Assembly (NCBI GenBank): GCA_023411035.1
Contig: JAEYPE010000138.1
Coordinates: 1-24,417, forward strand
From: Pseudomonadota bacterium
GTDB lineage: Bacteria; Pseudomonadota; Alphaproteobacteria; Azospirillales; Azospirillaceae
DNA length: 24,417 bases
Direction: 5' to 3'
The notes beneath the pieces were generated by a model. It searched no databases. It saw only the letters and a list, made by a program, of their open reading frames with translations, and was not told where the DNA came from. Position 1 is the stretch's first letter; each line of letters begins with the position of its first letter. The translations under genes and the position numbers were made by a program. Positions 14,655-21,283 of the stretch are shown piece after piece.

Positions 14655-15364
14655 GATGGATCGTGCCGAGAGAGGCCCATCGCCCGCGGACTGCGTTTCC
14701 CGATGAGGCTGGAGGCGAAGCGGCGCTGGAGGTCTTCCGGATCGCGGAAGATTTCCGCGCAGCCGGCCCGCAGCAGGTCCTGCTCCGCGAAGCCGCCGCA
14801 CAGCACGCCCACCACGGTCAGCCCGGCGCGACCGGCGGCCTTGGCGTCCCAGGGGCTGTCGCCGACCACCACCGCCTCCTCCGCCGGCAGGCCCAGCTTC
14901 TCCAGCACCGCCTGGAAGATGTCCGGATGGGGCTTTGACCGGTCCGCATCGTCGGACGAGGTTTCCACGTCCACCAAGTCGGCGATCTCCGCCGCGCGCT
15001 TGTAATGCTCCAACTCGTCCCCCTTGGAGGAGGAAGCGAGCGCGATGCGCAGACCCTCGGCGTGCAGGTGCTGGAACAGGCCGCGCACCCGGCGGAAGCC
15101 GCGGACCTTCGGCATGTATTTGCGGGCGAACAGCTCGTGCCGGAAATGGTCCAGTTCCTCGGCGACGCGCGCCAGATCCCTTTCCGGGACGAAGACGGGC
15201 ATCAACTGGTCGCCGCCCTTGCCGATCTGGGAGCGCACCGCGTCGAATTCCGCGTGGTAGCCGAAATGCCGGATCGCCTCCACCCAGGCATGAGCGTGCA
15301 GATCCACCGAGTCGACCAATGTGCCGTCCACGTCGAAAATGACGGCCCTCAGAACGCCGCTCAT
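14606..15364 (-). CDS. HAD superfamily (subfamily IA) hydrolase/phosphatase
   Basis: This 252-residue cytoplasmic enzyme has all HAD motifs: motif I FDVDGTLVDS with nucleophile Asp11 and Asp13, a helical cap (about 20-95), motif II Ser in ALASSSKGDE, motif III Lys in RSKPHPDIF, and motif IV GDSPWDAKAA. The cap and DGTLVDSVDLHAHAW resemble phosphoglycolate phosphatase/beta-phosphoglucomutase relatives; the substrate cannot be read. The ATG at 15364 has GAGGAGG 8 bases upstream. The last roughly 30 residues are Arg/Ser/Pro-rich and read through the nnrS 3' end on the opposite strand, so the natural C-terminus may be a late extension. It is convergent with nnrS and divergent from the DUF1127-like gene. 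Confidence 0.9.
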   Translation of the reverse strand: MSGVLRAVIFDVDGTLVDSVDLHAHAWVEAIRHFGYHAEFDAVRSQIGKGGDQLMPVFVPERDLARVAEELDHFRHELFARKYMPKVRGFRRVRGLFQHLHAEGLRIALASSSKGDELEHYKRAAEIADLVDVETSSDDADRSKPHPDIFQAVLEKLGLPAEEAVVVGDSPWDAKAAGRAGLTVVGVLCGGFAEQDLLRAGCAEIFRDPEDLQRRFASSLIGKRSPRAMGLSRHDPSQPGRPSARGPSRIGA

Positions 15365-15413
15365 CGCCGCCTCCTCACCATGGTTTCCGCGTGTCTTTGG
15401 GGGTATTCCTCTT

Positions 15414-15438
15414 CGAACAGGCGGCGCGGAGCGGCGTT
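15414..15438 (+). promoter_or_regulatory. Candidate EcfG-type promoter ahead of the DUF1127-like gene
   Basis: CGAAC (15414-15418), 16 bases, then CGTT (15435-15438) matches the alphaproteobacterial general-stress consensus GGAAC-N16/17-CGTT except at the first base. The gene starts about 95 bp further on. GAAC-N16/17-CGTT is expected by chance roughly once per strand in a window this size, so position is the main support. Confidence 0.3.
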
Positions 15439-15531
15439 CCTTATGGCGACGTGCAGCGCGATGGAATCTGTCACATGAACCCGGCATAGCTGCGGTCCGT
15501 TCACCCTTCACACAGGCCGGGAAGAACGGAC

Positions 15532-15672
15532 ATGCCCACGACGCTGAAGACCTACGCCTCCCTCATCGGCCGCGCCCGCGACGCCGTCCGGCGCTTCAGC
15601 CGCCGCCGCGCCCGGCGAACGCCGATGGAGCATCTCGACCTCGGCCTGTTCCAGAGCGACATCCGGTTGTGA
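15532..15672 (+). CDS. Small Arg-rich DUF1127-like protein (46 aa)
   Basis: This 46-residue protein begins MPTTLKTYASLIGRARDAV, has a run of arginines (RRFSRRRARRT), and ends MEHLDLGLFQSDIRL. The layout is a short basic helix followed by a leucine-rich motif with D-L/I-G-L and a terminal D-I. This resembles the DUF1127/YjiS family of tiny alphaproteobacterial proteins, some of which bind RNA and influence stress and phosphate/carbon metabolism. GGGAAG lies about 8 bases before the ATG. The assignment rests on the C-terminal pattern and size and is moderate. The gene is divergent from the HAD gene. Confidence 0.6.
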   Translation: MPTTLKTYASLIGRARDAVRRFSRRRARRTPMEHLDLGLFQSDIRL

Positions 15673-15842
15673 GCGGCCTCCCGACAGTGGGCCGGACGCC
15701 CTCCGTAGGAAGCGCTCCCTTCGCGCCCGCAATCCCGCCCCGCCATAGGACCCGCCCTCCGTCCTAAGCGGGCAAGCGGAATTTCTCCACTGGAGCGGGT
15801 GCGCTATCGTCGCGCGGTCCTTCCAGCGGAGCGCCAGCGCCC

Positions 15843-16691
15843 ATGACCGCCAGTTTCGAGGAACAGTATTTCTCCGGCGCCGCCCTCTACGGCGACGACT
15901 TCGATGCGGCCCGGATCGCCGATTGGTATGGGATCGAAGCACGGGACCCGGCGGAGGGCTTTTCACGGACGGCGCCCGACCGGCCCGGCTACCGCTACGA
16001 ATACCATGCGCTCAACCACCGGCACGCCTTCCGCTTCCTGGCCGGGCGGCGGTTCCGGCAGGCGCTGGCCTTCGGCTGCGCGGCGGGGGACGACGTGGCG
16101 CCCATCGCCGGGCAGGTGGACCGCTTCCTGGCCGTGGAGCCCATCGAGCGCTTCTGGAAAACCGACATCGCCGGCACCCCCGCCGAATACCGCCGGCCCA
16201 CGCTGGGCGGGCGGATCGACTGCGCGGACGGGGTGAACGACCTGACCGTCTGCCTTCACACGCTGCACCACATCCCGAACGCGGGCGCCCTGCTGGCGGA
16301 GTTCGCCCGCGTCACCGCTCCCGGCGGACTGTTCGTCCTGCGCGAGCCGATCAGCACCATGGGCGACTGGCGCCGCCCCCGCCGTGGCCTGACCGCCAAC
16401 GAGCGCGGCTTTCCCGTCCAATGGCTGGAGGAGCGCTTCGCCCGGCTGGGCTTCACGGTGCGGCAGCGCCGCTTCTGCTCCTTCCCGCTGACGGAGCGGC
16501 TGGGGGCGCTGCTCGGCGTCGGCCTGCCCTACGGCAACCCCCTGCTGGTGCGCCTGGACGAGGCGGCCTGCGCGCTGACGCGGTGGAACATCGCGTACCA
16601 CCGCGACTCGCTCCGCAGAAAGTTCGCCCCCGGCGCGGTCTATTACGTGCTGGAACGCGACACCGCTACGACGACGCCAGCGCGTCCGTAA
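15843..16691 (+). CDS. Class I SAM-dependent methyltransferase
   Basis: This 282-residue soluble protein has a Rossmann-type methyltransferase core. Motif I is degenerate (FGCAAGDD, residues 78-83 region), followed by an acidic strand-2 end (FLAVEPIE) and motif post-I/III (LTVCLHTLHHIPNAGALLAEF, then APGGLFVLREP), which is the usual H-H-I/L-P and P-G-G-x-x-x-x-x-E pattern. The C-terminal region (FPVQWLEERFARLGF) is typical of Methyltransf_11-type enzymes acting on small or lipid substrates; the substrate is unknown. The start at 15843 has GGAG 11 bases upstream. The 3' end overlaps the convergent dehydratase gene by 26 bp. Confidence 0.85.
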   Translation: MTASFEEQYFSGAALYGDDFDAARIADWYGIEARDPAEGFSRTAPDRPGYRYEYHALNHRHAFRFLAGRRFRQALAFGCAAGDDVAPIAGQVDRFLAVEPIERFWKTDIAGTPAEYRRPTLGGRIDCADGVNDLTVCLHTLHHIPNAGALLAEFARVTAPGGLFVLREPISTMGDWRRPRRGLTANERGFPVQWLEERFARLGFTVRQRRFCSFPLTERLGALLGVGLPYGNPLLVRLDEAACALTRWNIAYHRDSLRRKFAPGAVYYVLERDTATTTPARP

Positions 16692-17658
16692 AGGTCGCCG
16701 GATCGACGTTGCCGCCGCTCAGCACCACCACGACGGTGCGCCCCGCCGCCGGCAGCTTGCCCGTCAGGACGGCGGCCAGCCCAACCGCCCCGCCCGGCTC
16801 CACCACCAGCTTCAGCACGGTGAAGGCGTAGGCCATGGCGGCCTTCACTTCCGCGTCGGTGACGGCGAGGCTGCCGGACAGCGTGCCCTTCATCACCGGG
16901 AAGGTCAGGGCGCCCGGAGTGGGCGTCAGCAGCGCGTCGCAGATCGAGCTTTGCCCGCCCGCGTTCGCCACCCGCTCCCCCGCGGCCAGGGAGCGCGCCA
17001 CGTCGTCGAACCCCGCCGGTTCCGCCGCCCAGAGGCGGGCATCGGGAAAGGCGTGGCGGACCGCCGTGGCGACCCCGGACATCAGACCGCCGCCGCTGCA
17101 CGGGGCGATCACGTCGTCGGGAACGGCGCCGATGGCCTGAGCCTGCGCCGCGATCTCCAGCCCGACCGTGCCCTGCCCGGCCATGATCTGCGGGTGGTCG
17201 TAGGGCGGCACGGTGGCGGCACCCCGCTCCTCCGCGATGCGCTGGGCGATGCCCTCGCGGCTTTCGGTCCAGCGGTCGTGAAGCACCACCTCCGCGCCAT
17301 AGCCGCGGGTGTTGGCGATCTTCAGGGCCGGGGCGTCGCTGGGCATGACGATGACCGCCGGAATGCCGAGCAGCGCCGCCGCCGCGGCCACACCCTGCGC
17401 GTGGTTGCCCGACGACCAGGCGACCACCCCGCCCCGGCGCTCCTCAGGCGTCAGTTGCGACAGGCGGTTGAAGGCGCCACGGAACTTGAAGGAACCACTG
17501 CGCTGAAGGACCTCCGGCTTCAGCAGCACGCGCCCGCCGACCCGTTCGTTCAGCAGGGCGTTCTCCAGCAGCGGCGTGCGCACGGCGAAGCCGTCCAGAC
17601 GGCCCGCGGCCTCCACGATGTCCTGATGGCCGATGGCGAAACGGGTCGAAGCGGTCAT
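16666..17658 (-). CDS. Threonine/serine dehydratase-like PLP enzyme (fold type II, no ACT domain)
   Basis: This 330-residue enzyme carries the PLP lysine motif QRSGSFKFRGAFNRL (Lys58), the substrate loop SSGNHAQG (83-89), the phosphate cup APCSGGGLMSG and the C-terminal VVVLSGGNVDP. This matches the IlvA/TdcB/serine racemase/threo-3-hydroxyaspartate dehydratase group. Absence of the regulatory ACT-like domain of biosynthetic IlvA, together with the length, argues for a catabolic dehydratase or racemase. The exact substrate (L-threonine, L-serine or hydroxyaspartate) cannot be decided. GGAGG lies 10 bases before the ATG, inside the preceding SDR-like remnant. It follows the threonate-dehydrogenase-family gene by 113 bp and is probably in one operon with it. 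Confidence 0.9.
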   Translation of the reverse strand: MTASTRFAIGHQDIVEAAGRLDGFAVRTPLLENALLNERVGGRVLLKPEVLQRSGSFKFRGAFNRLSQLTPEERRGGVVAWSSGNHAQGVAAAAALLGIPAVIVMPSDAPALKIANTRGYGAEVVLHDRWTESREGIAQRIAEERGAATVPPYDHPQIMAGQGTVGLEIAAQAQAIGAVPDDVIAPCSGGGLMSGVATAVRHAFPDARLWAAEPAGFDDVARSLAAGERVANAGGQSSICDALLTPTPGALTFPVMKGTLSGSLAVTDAEVKAAMAYAFTVLKLVVEPGGAVGLAAVLTGKLPAAGRTVVVVLSGGNVDPATFTDALASS

Positions 17659-17661
17659 GGT

Positions 17662-17771
17662 TCAGCGGCCTCCGGAAACGTTGAGAAGGGCGCCGGTCAC
17701 ACGGGACGCGGCGTCGGACAACAGCCCCGGCACGGTTTCGGCGTCGATTGCGTGCCGGACGACATGATGGG
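17662..17771 (-). pseudogene. Possible remnant of a short-chain dehydrogenase (C-terminal tail only)
   Basis: Between the dehydrogenase stop and the dehydratase start, one minus-strand frame is open and ends at TGA 17664-17662, 3 bases before the dehydratase ATG. It encodes a peptide ending SDAASRVTGALLNVSGGR. SDR enzymes typically end with S-D-x-A-S-x-V-T-G-x-x-L-x-V-x-G-G, so the resemblance is close. GC-rich third positions also look coding. No start codon with a ribosome-binding site precedes it, and upstream the frame runs into the neighbouring gene. A deletion that removed the body of an SDR gene is one explanation; chance is another. Confidence 0.35.
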
Positions 17772-18638
17772 TCAGCCCTCCTTCGGGTTGCCGGCCAGTT
17801 TCTCGAAAACCCGGACGAGCGCGCCGTCGCTCTCCCGCCCCAGCCCCGTTGCGGCGGCCATGGTGAAAAGTTGCAGGGCGGAAGCGGCCAACGGGGTCGG
17901 GACGGTCATCCGCCGCGCGGCGTCCATCACGTTCCCCAAATCCGTTCCCACGATCTCCAGCGGCCTTTGCGACGGGATGTGGAAGGGGCCGGCGGCGAGG
18001 ATCTCGGCCAGCCGCTGCGGATCGACACCGGCGCGGATGCCGAAAGCCGTGGCCTCCGCCACCGCGGCGGCGTGGATACCGGTCAGCATCTGCTCCACGG
18101 CCTTCACGGCGGAGCCCTGGCCATGCACCTCCCCCACGCGGTGCAGGGTGCCCGACGCGGCGGCGATCAGGTCCTCCGCCCGTGCGAAGGCGTCCTCCGG
18201 ACCGGAGGCCATGACCACCATGCGCCCTTCCGCCGCCCGCACCGGCCCGCCGCCGACCGGCGCGTCCAGCATCAGCAGGCCCCGTTCGGCCAGACGACGC
18301 CCGATGGCGGCGGCCATGTCGGGCGGGATGCTGGTGGACTGCACGACCACGCCGGCCTTGGGCAGGGTGCCGGCCACGCCCTCCGCGCCGAACAGCACCT
18401 CCTCCACCTGTTCCGCCGTGGCGACCAGAAGGATCACGCGGTCCACCCGGCGCCCGACATCGGCAGGCGAACCCGCGGCCTCCCCGCCATGGGTGACGAG
18501 GCTCATGCATCTGGCGGCGTCCAGGTCGCAGCCGACGACACGGAAGCCGGCGCGGAGCAGCGACAGCGCCACCCCCATTCCCATGGAGCCAAGCCCGATG
18601 ATGCCCGCGCTGCGGGCCGGTTCTGCGCCGTCGCTCAT
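17772..18638 (-). CDS. NAD(P)-dependent 3-hydroxyisobutyrate/L-threonate dehydrogenase family oxidoreductase
   Basis: This 288-residue enzyme has the beta-hydroxyacid dehydrogenase layout: NAD-binding IIGLGSMGMGVALSLLRAGF (GxGxxG at 15-20), cofactor strand end CDLD, the substrate segment LDAPVGGGPVRAAEGRM (from 124), and the catalytic helix GQGSAVKAVEQMLTGIH with Lys179. The GxMGMG start and the K-x-x-x-Q-x-L-x-G-x-H helix resemble L-threonate dehydrogenase (LtnD) more than 3-hydroxyisobutyrate dehydrogenase, which has N after K-x-x-x. The usual DAPVSGG is DAPVGGG here, losing a substrate-contacting serine. AGGAAGG 6 bases before the ATG at 18638 sets the start. The partner kinase and decarboxylase/aldolase genes of threonate pathways are absent. 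Confidence 0.85.
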   Translation of the reverse strand: MSDGAEPARSAGIIGLGSMGMGVALSLLRAGFRVVGCDLDAARCMSLVTHGGEAAGSPADVGRRVDRVILLVATAEQVEEVLFGAEGVAGTLPKAGVVVQSTSIPPDMAAAIGRRLAERGLLMLDAPVGGGPVRAAEGRMVVMASGPEDAFARAEDLIAAASGTLHRVGEVHGQGSAVKAVEQMLTGIHAAAVAEATAFGIRAGVDPQRLAEILAAGPFHIPSQRPLEIVGTDLGNVMDAARRMTVPTPLAASALQLFTMAAATGLGRESDGALVRVFEKLAGNPKEG

Positions 18639-18723
18639 GAATCCTTCCTGCGGCCGTTGCGTCGAAGTGTCGGGGGTGCGGCGGAGATCGTCAAGCCACC
18701 GCGAGAACGGAGCCTGCTTGGCC

Positions 18724-19842
18724 TCAGACCCGTATCCGTTTCGGAACGCGCAGAAGCACCCACAGCACAAGCAGATGCGCCGCCGCCCAGGCCACCGCCG
18801 CCGCAGGGATCAACCAATCCGGCGCCGTGCTGGCCGCGGCGACCCGCAGCGCGGCGGACAGGCCGACCAGCCCGATGGCGGCAGTGGCGGGCCAAGGGAA
18901 ATCCGGGGGCAGCGCCTCCCGCTGCAAAGTCACGCGCACCATCATGGAGGCGGCCAGCGTGCCCAGCGCGCCCACCCCGAGCACATGCCAGCCCGCACCG
19001 CCGGTCAGCGGGTCCAGCCGCTCGACGCCCAGGAACAGCCAGCCGAGGCCGAGCCAGCCGTACCCCAGATGCAGGCTCCACAGGTCCGGGCGCTTCTGCA
19101 CCGCGTCCGTCCGCCAGCGCGCCAGCCGCGCCCAGGCCGTCACCCCGGCCAGCGCGGCGCCCGCCGCCCCGATCCAGGCCAGCGGCCCGAAAGGATCACC
19201 GGCGGCCACGGTAAGGGTAGCCAGCACCGCGCCGCCGACCCCCGCCCATTCCAGGCGGGGCTGCACGCGCTCCACCAGCGTCCCGCCCTGCTTGCGCACC
19301 TCCCCCGCCGTGGCGGACGGGATGATGCGCCCGCCCATCACCAGCATCAGGATGCCGACAAGATGCAGCGCGAACAGCGCGCCCGTCCGTCCGCCGTCGC
19401 CACCCCACCAGACCAGCGCCTCGGCCAGGGCGAAGGCGCCGATCACCGGCCCGAAGAGAAAGTTGTGGCTGCTCTTGGCCGCGCGCAGGAAGGGCACGCC
19501 CGCCACCGCGAACAACGCCACCGGATAGGCCAGCGCCACCGGCGCCGCGATCTCCGGCGGAAGGCCGCCCAGCATGGCCAGCCGCCCGGCCAGCCACGCG
19601 GCAAAGGCGACAGCCAGCGCCACCCGCGACGGGCGCGTCAGCAGGAAGCCGCCGACCACCGCCAGCGCGTAGCCCATCAGCATCTCGTGCGCGTGCAGCG
19701 CCGGGGTCCAGCCGATGCCGAGCCAGCCGAAGTAGCCGGCCACCCACAACGGCACGCTGAGCGCCCCGTAGAGAGCCGCGGCGGGAAAGAACAGGCGGTG
19801 CCCCCAGGGACGTTGCGGGGCGGGCGGAACGAAGGCGCTCAT
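18724..19842 (-). CDS. Second NnrS-like membrane protein
   Basis: This 372-residue protein has about ten to twelve hydrophobic segments and NnrS-like motifs: RLFFPAAALYGALSVPLW, PALHAHEMLMGYALAVVGGF (HAHEM), FLLTRPSRV, VMGGRIIPSATAGEV and LHLGYGWLGLGWLF. It is shorter and clearly diverged from the NnrS at 13443. The differences in the GGRI/IIP region and the missing PNWTG segment suggest another branch of the family. The ATG at 19842 gives the family-like start; the upstream sequence has only a weak ribosome-binding site. No FNR-type box was found in the 290 bp before it. It lies 85 bp before the dehydrogenase gene on the same strand. Confidence 0.8.
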   Translation of the reverse strand: MSAFVPPAPQRPWGHRLFFPAAALYGALSVPLWVAGYFGWLGIGWTPALHAHEMLMGYALAVVGGFLLTRPSRVALAVAFAAWLAGRLAMLGGLPPEIAAPVALAYPVALFAVAGVPFLRAAKSSHNFLFGPVIGAFALAEALVWWGGDGGRTGALFALHLVGILMLVMGGRIIPSATAGEVRKQGGTLVERVQPRLEWAGVGGAVLATLTVAAGDPFGPLAWIGAAGAALAGVTAWARLARWRTDAVQKRPDLWSLHLGYGWLGLGWLFLGVERLDPLTGGAGWHVLGVGALGTLAASMMVRVTLQREALPPDFPWPATAAIGLVGLSAALRVAAASTAPDWLIPAAAVAWAAAHLLVLWVLLRVPKRIRV

Positions 19843-19934
19843 GACGGGTCCGGTCGCGGTGATCTGCGAGCATAACCGGACCGGCGCTCCATATCTCCCG
19901 TTGCGTTGGCGGGCTTTGTGCACCGCCTTGCCCC

Positions 19935-19977
19935 GCCGCGGTGGCCGCGGTGGCCGCGGGCCGGCGTGAAGGCCGGC
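19935..19977. repeat. Short 9-bp tandem repeat and adjoining hairpin upstream of the second NnrS-like gene
   Basis: GCCGCGGTG repeats with period 9 over 19935-19959 (about 2.8 copies). It is followed by a 6-bp perfect stem, GCCGGC at 19960-19965 with 19972-19977. The 290-bp gap between the divergent NnrS-like and rpe starts (19843-20132) holds nothing else I can name. Confidence 0.45.
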
Positions 19978-20132
19978 AGCAAGGCTTCCTGACATCCGGG
20001 AATGGTGGTTTCCATCCCTTATGATCGTCCGAACCCGACGGCGAGAGGGGTTGGGGCGGCGGATGAGCCGTGTTATGGGAAAGGGAATTCTCCACCGCCC
20101 TTCCCCGCACCGTTCACGTCGAGGACACCGCC

Positions 20133-20789
20133 ATGCGCCCGGTCAAGATCGCCCCGTCCATCCTCTCCGCCGACTTCGCCCGGCTGGGCGAGGAGGTGCG
20201 CGCCGTCGATGCGGCGGGCGCCGACTACATCCACATCGACGTGATGGACGGCCATTTCGTCCCCAACATCACCATCGGCCCGGCGGTGGTGAAGGCCCTG
20301 CGCCCGCACACGGCGAAGACCTTCGACGTGCATCTGATGATCTCCCCGGTGGACCCGTACATCACCGCCTTCGCGGAGGCCGGCGCCGACATCATCACCG
20401 TCCATCCGGAAGCCGGCCCGCACGTCCACCGCACGATCCAGCTCATCAAGTCGCTGGGCAAGAAGGCGGGCCTGTCGCTGAACCCGGCCACCCCGCTGGA
20501 GGCCGTGGATTATCTGCTGGAGGACCTGGATCTGGTTCTGGTCATGACGGTCAACCCCGGCTTCGGCGGGCAGAGCTTCATCTCCAGCCAGCTTCCCAAG
20601 ATCCGTGAGCTGCGCCGCCGCATCGACGCCCTGGGCAAGCCAGTCGACCTCCAGGTGGACGGCGGCATCAACGGCGACACCGCCCGCATCGCCATCGAGG
20701 CGGGGGCCGACGTGCTGGTCGCCGGAACGGCCACCTTCACCGGCGGGCCGGACCGCTACGCGGCCAACATCCGTTCCCTGCGGAGCTGA
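20133..20789 (+). CDS. rpe: Ribulose-phosphate 3-epimerase
   Basis: This 218-residue TIM-barrel enzyme interconverts ribulose 5-phosphate and xylulose 5-phosphate in the pentose phosphate pathway. Motifs present are IAPSILSADFARLGEEV, DYIHIDVMDGHFVPNITIG (catalytic Asp and metal His), FDVHLMISPVDPYI, LVMTVNPGFGGQSFI with the second catalytic Asp in LQVDGGI, and the phosphate-binding GTATFTG. The ATG at 20133 (MRPVKIAPS) has GAGGA 8 bases upstream. It stands alone and is divergent from the second NnrS-like gene. No Calvin-cycle genes are in view. Confidence 0.96.
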   Translation: MRPVKIAPSILSADFARLGEEVRAVDAAGADYIHIDVMDGHFVPNITIGPAVVKALRPHTAKTFDVHLMISPVDPYITAFAEAGADIITVHPEAGPHVHRTIQLIKSLGKKAGLSLNPATPLEAVDYLLEDLDLVLVMTVNPGFGGQSFISSQLPKIRELRRRIDALGKPVDLQVDGGINGDTARIAIEAGADVLVAGTATFTGGPDRYAANIRSLRS

Positions 20790-20860
20790 CGCCGACCCGT
20801 CTCTCTCCCTCCCGGCCAGGCTCCAGGTGGGTTCATCCGCAATGGGTTCCACCTTCGGGC

Positions 20861-20885
20861 AGAACCAAACGCCGTTTTGAGCGTT
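20861..20885 (+). promoter_or_regulatory. Candidate EcfG-type general-stress promoter ahead of the GlsB/YeaQ gene
   Basis: AGAAC (20861-20865), exactly 16 bases, then CGTT (20882-20885) matches GGAAC-N16-CGTT except at the first base. It would start transcription near 20893, about 40 bases before the ATG. GlsB/YeaQ proteins are stress-associated and a PhyR-like regulator is the next gene along, which supports the reading. Confidence 0.45.
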
Positions 20886-20931
20886 ATGGCTGCGTGGGAT
20901 CGAGGACCCAGATACTGGAGGGAGAGAGGTT

Positions 20932-21189
20932 ATGGGTATTCTCTGGACGATCATCATCGGCTTTCTCGCCGGCGTCGTCGCAAAATTTCTGATGCCGGGC
21001 CGCGATCCGGGCGGCTTCATCATCACCACGCTGCTCGGCATCGCGGGTGCGTTCGTCGCCACCTATCTGGGCGAGGCCGTCGGCTGGTACCGGGCGGGCG
21101 AAGGGGCCGGCTTCATCGGCGCCATCGTCGGCGCCATCATCATCCTGGCCATCTACCGCATGATCGCCGGACGCCGGACCACGGTCTGA
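20932..21189 (+). CDS. GlsB/YeaQ/YmgE family stress-response membrane protein
   Basis: This 85-residue protein is built of three short glycine-rich helices: MGILWTIIIGFLAGVVAKFL, IITTLLGIAGAFVATYLGEA and GFIGAIVGAIIILAIYRMI. The MPGRDPGG turn after the first helix is the family signature (transglycosylase-associated protein family). The molecular role is unknown; members are induced in stationary phase and by stress. A GGAGGGAGAGAGG purine-rich tract lies before the ATG. A strong bidirectional hairpin follows its stop. Confidence 0.93.
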   Translation: MGILWTIIIGFLAGVVAKFLMPGRDPGGFIITTLLGIAGAFVATYLGEAVGWYRAGEGAGFIGAIVGAIIILAIYRMIAGRRTTV

Positions 21190-21199
21190 TCGGTTCACA

Positions 21200-21226
21200 C
21201 GGCGGCGCAAAAGCGGCGGCGCAAAA
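21200..21226. repeat. 13-bp direct repeat after the GlsB/YeaQ gene
   Basis: CGGCGGCGCAAAA occurs at 21200-21212 and 21214-21226, separated by a single base. It is just upstream of the terminator hairpin. Confidence 0.6.
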
Positions 21227-21231
21227 TGGAA

Positions 21232-21259
21232 AAAGGGCGGCTCCCATGGGCCGCCCTTT
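21232..21259. terminator. Bidirectional intrinsic terminator
   Basis: AAAGGGCGGC (21232-21241) pairs perfectly with GCCGCCCTTT (21250-21259) around an 8-base loop. A-rich and T-rich flanks allow action on both strands. It separates the convergent GlsB/YeaQ and PhyR-like genes. Confidence 0.85.
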
Positions 21260-21283
21260 CCTGCTGTATCGGTCTTGCCCCGG

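Noticed and set aside
16951..19875. Plus-strand open frame of 974 codons
   Set aside because: It runs antisense through three real genes with recognisable enzymes and is low-complexity; it reflects high GC content.
19843..20132. FNR-type or EcfG-type site in the gap between the second NnrS-like gene and rpe
   Set aside because: Read on both strands; no TTGAT/ATCAA pair or GAAC-N16/17-CGTT was found.
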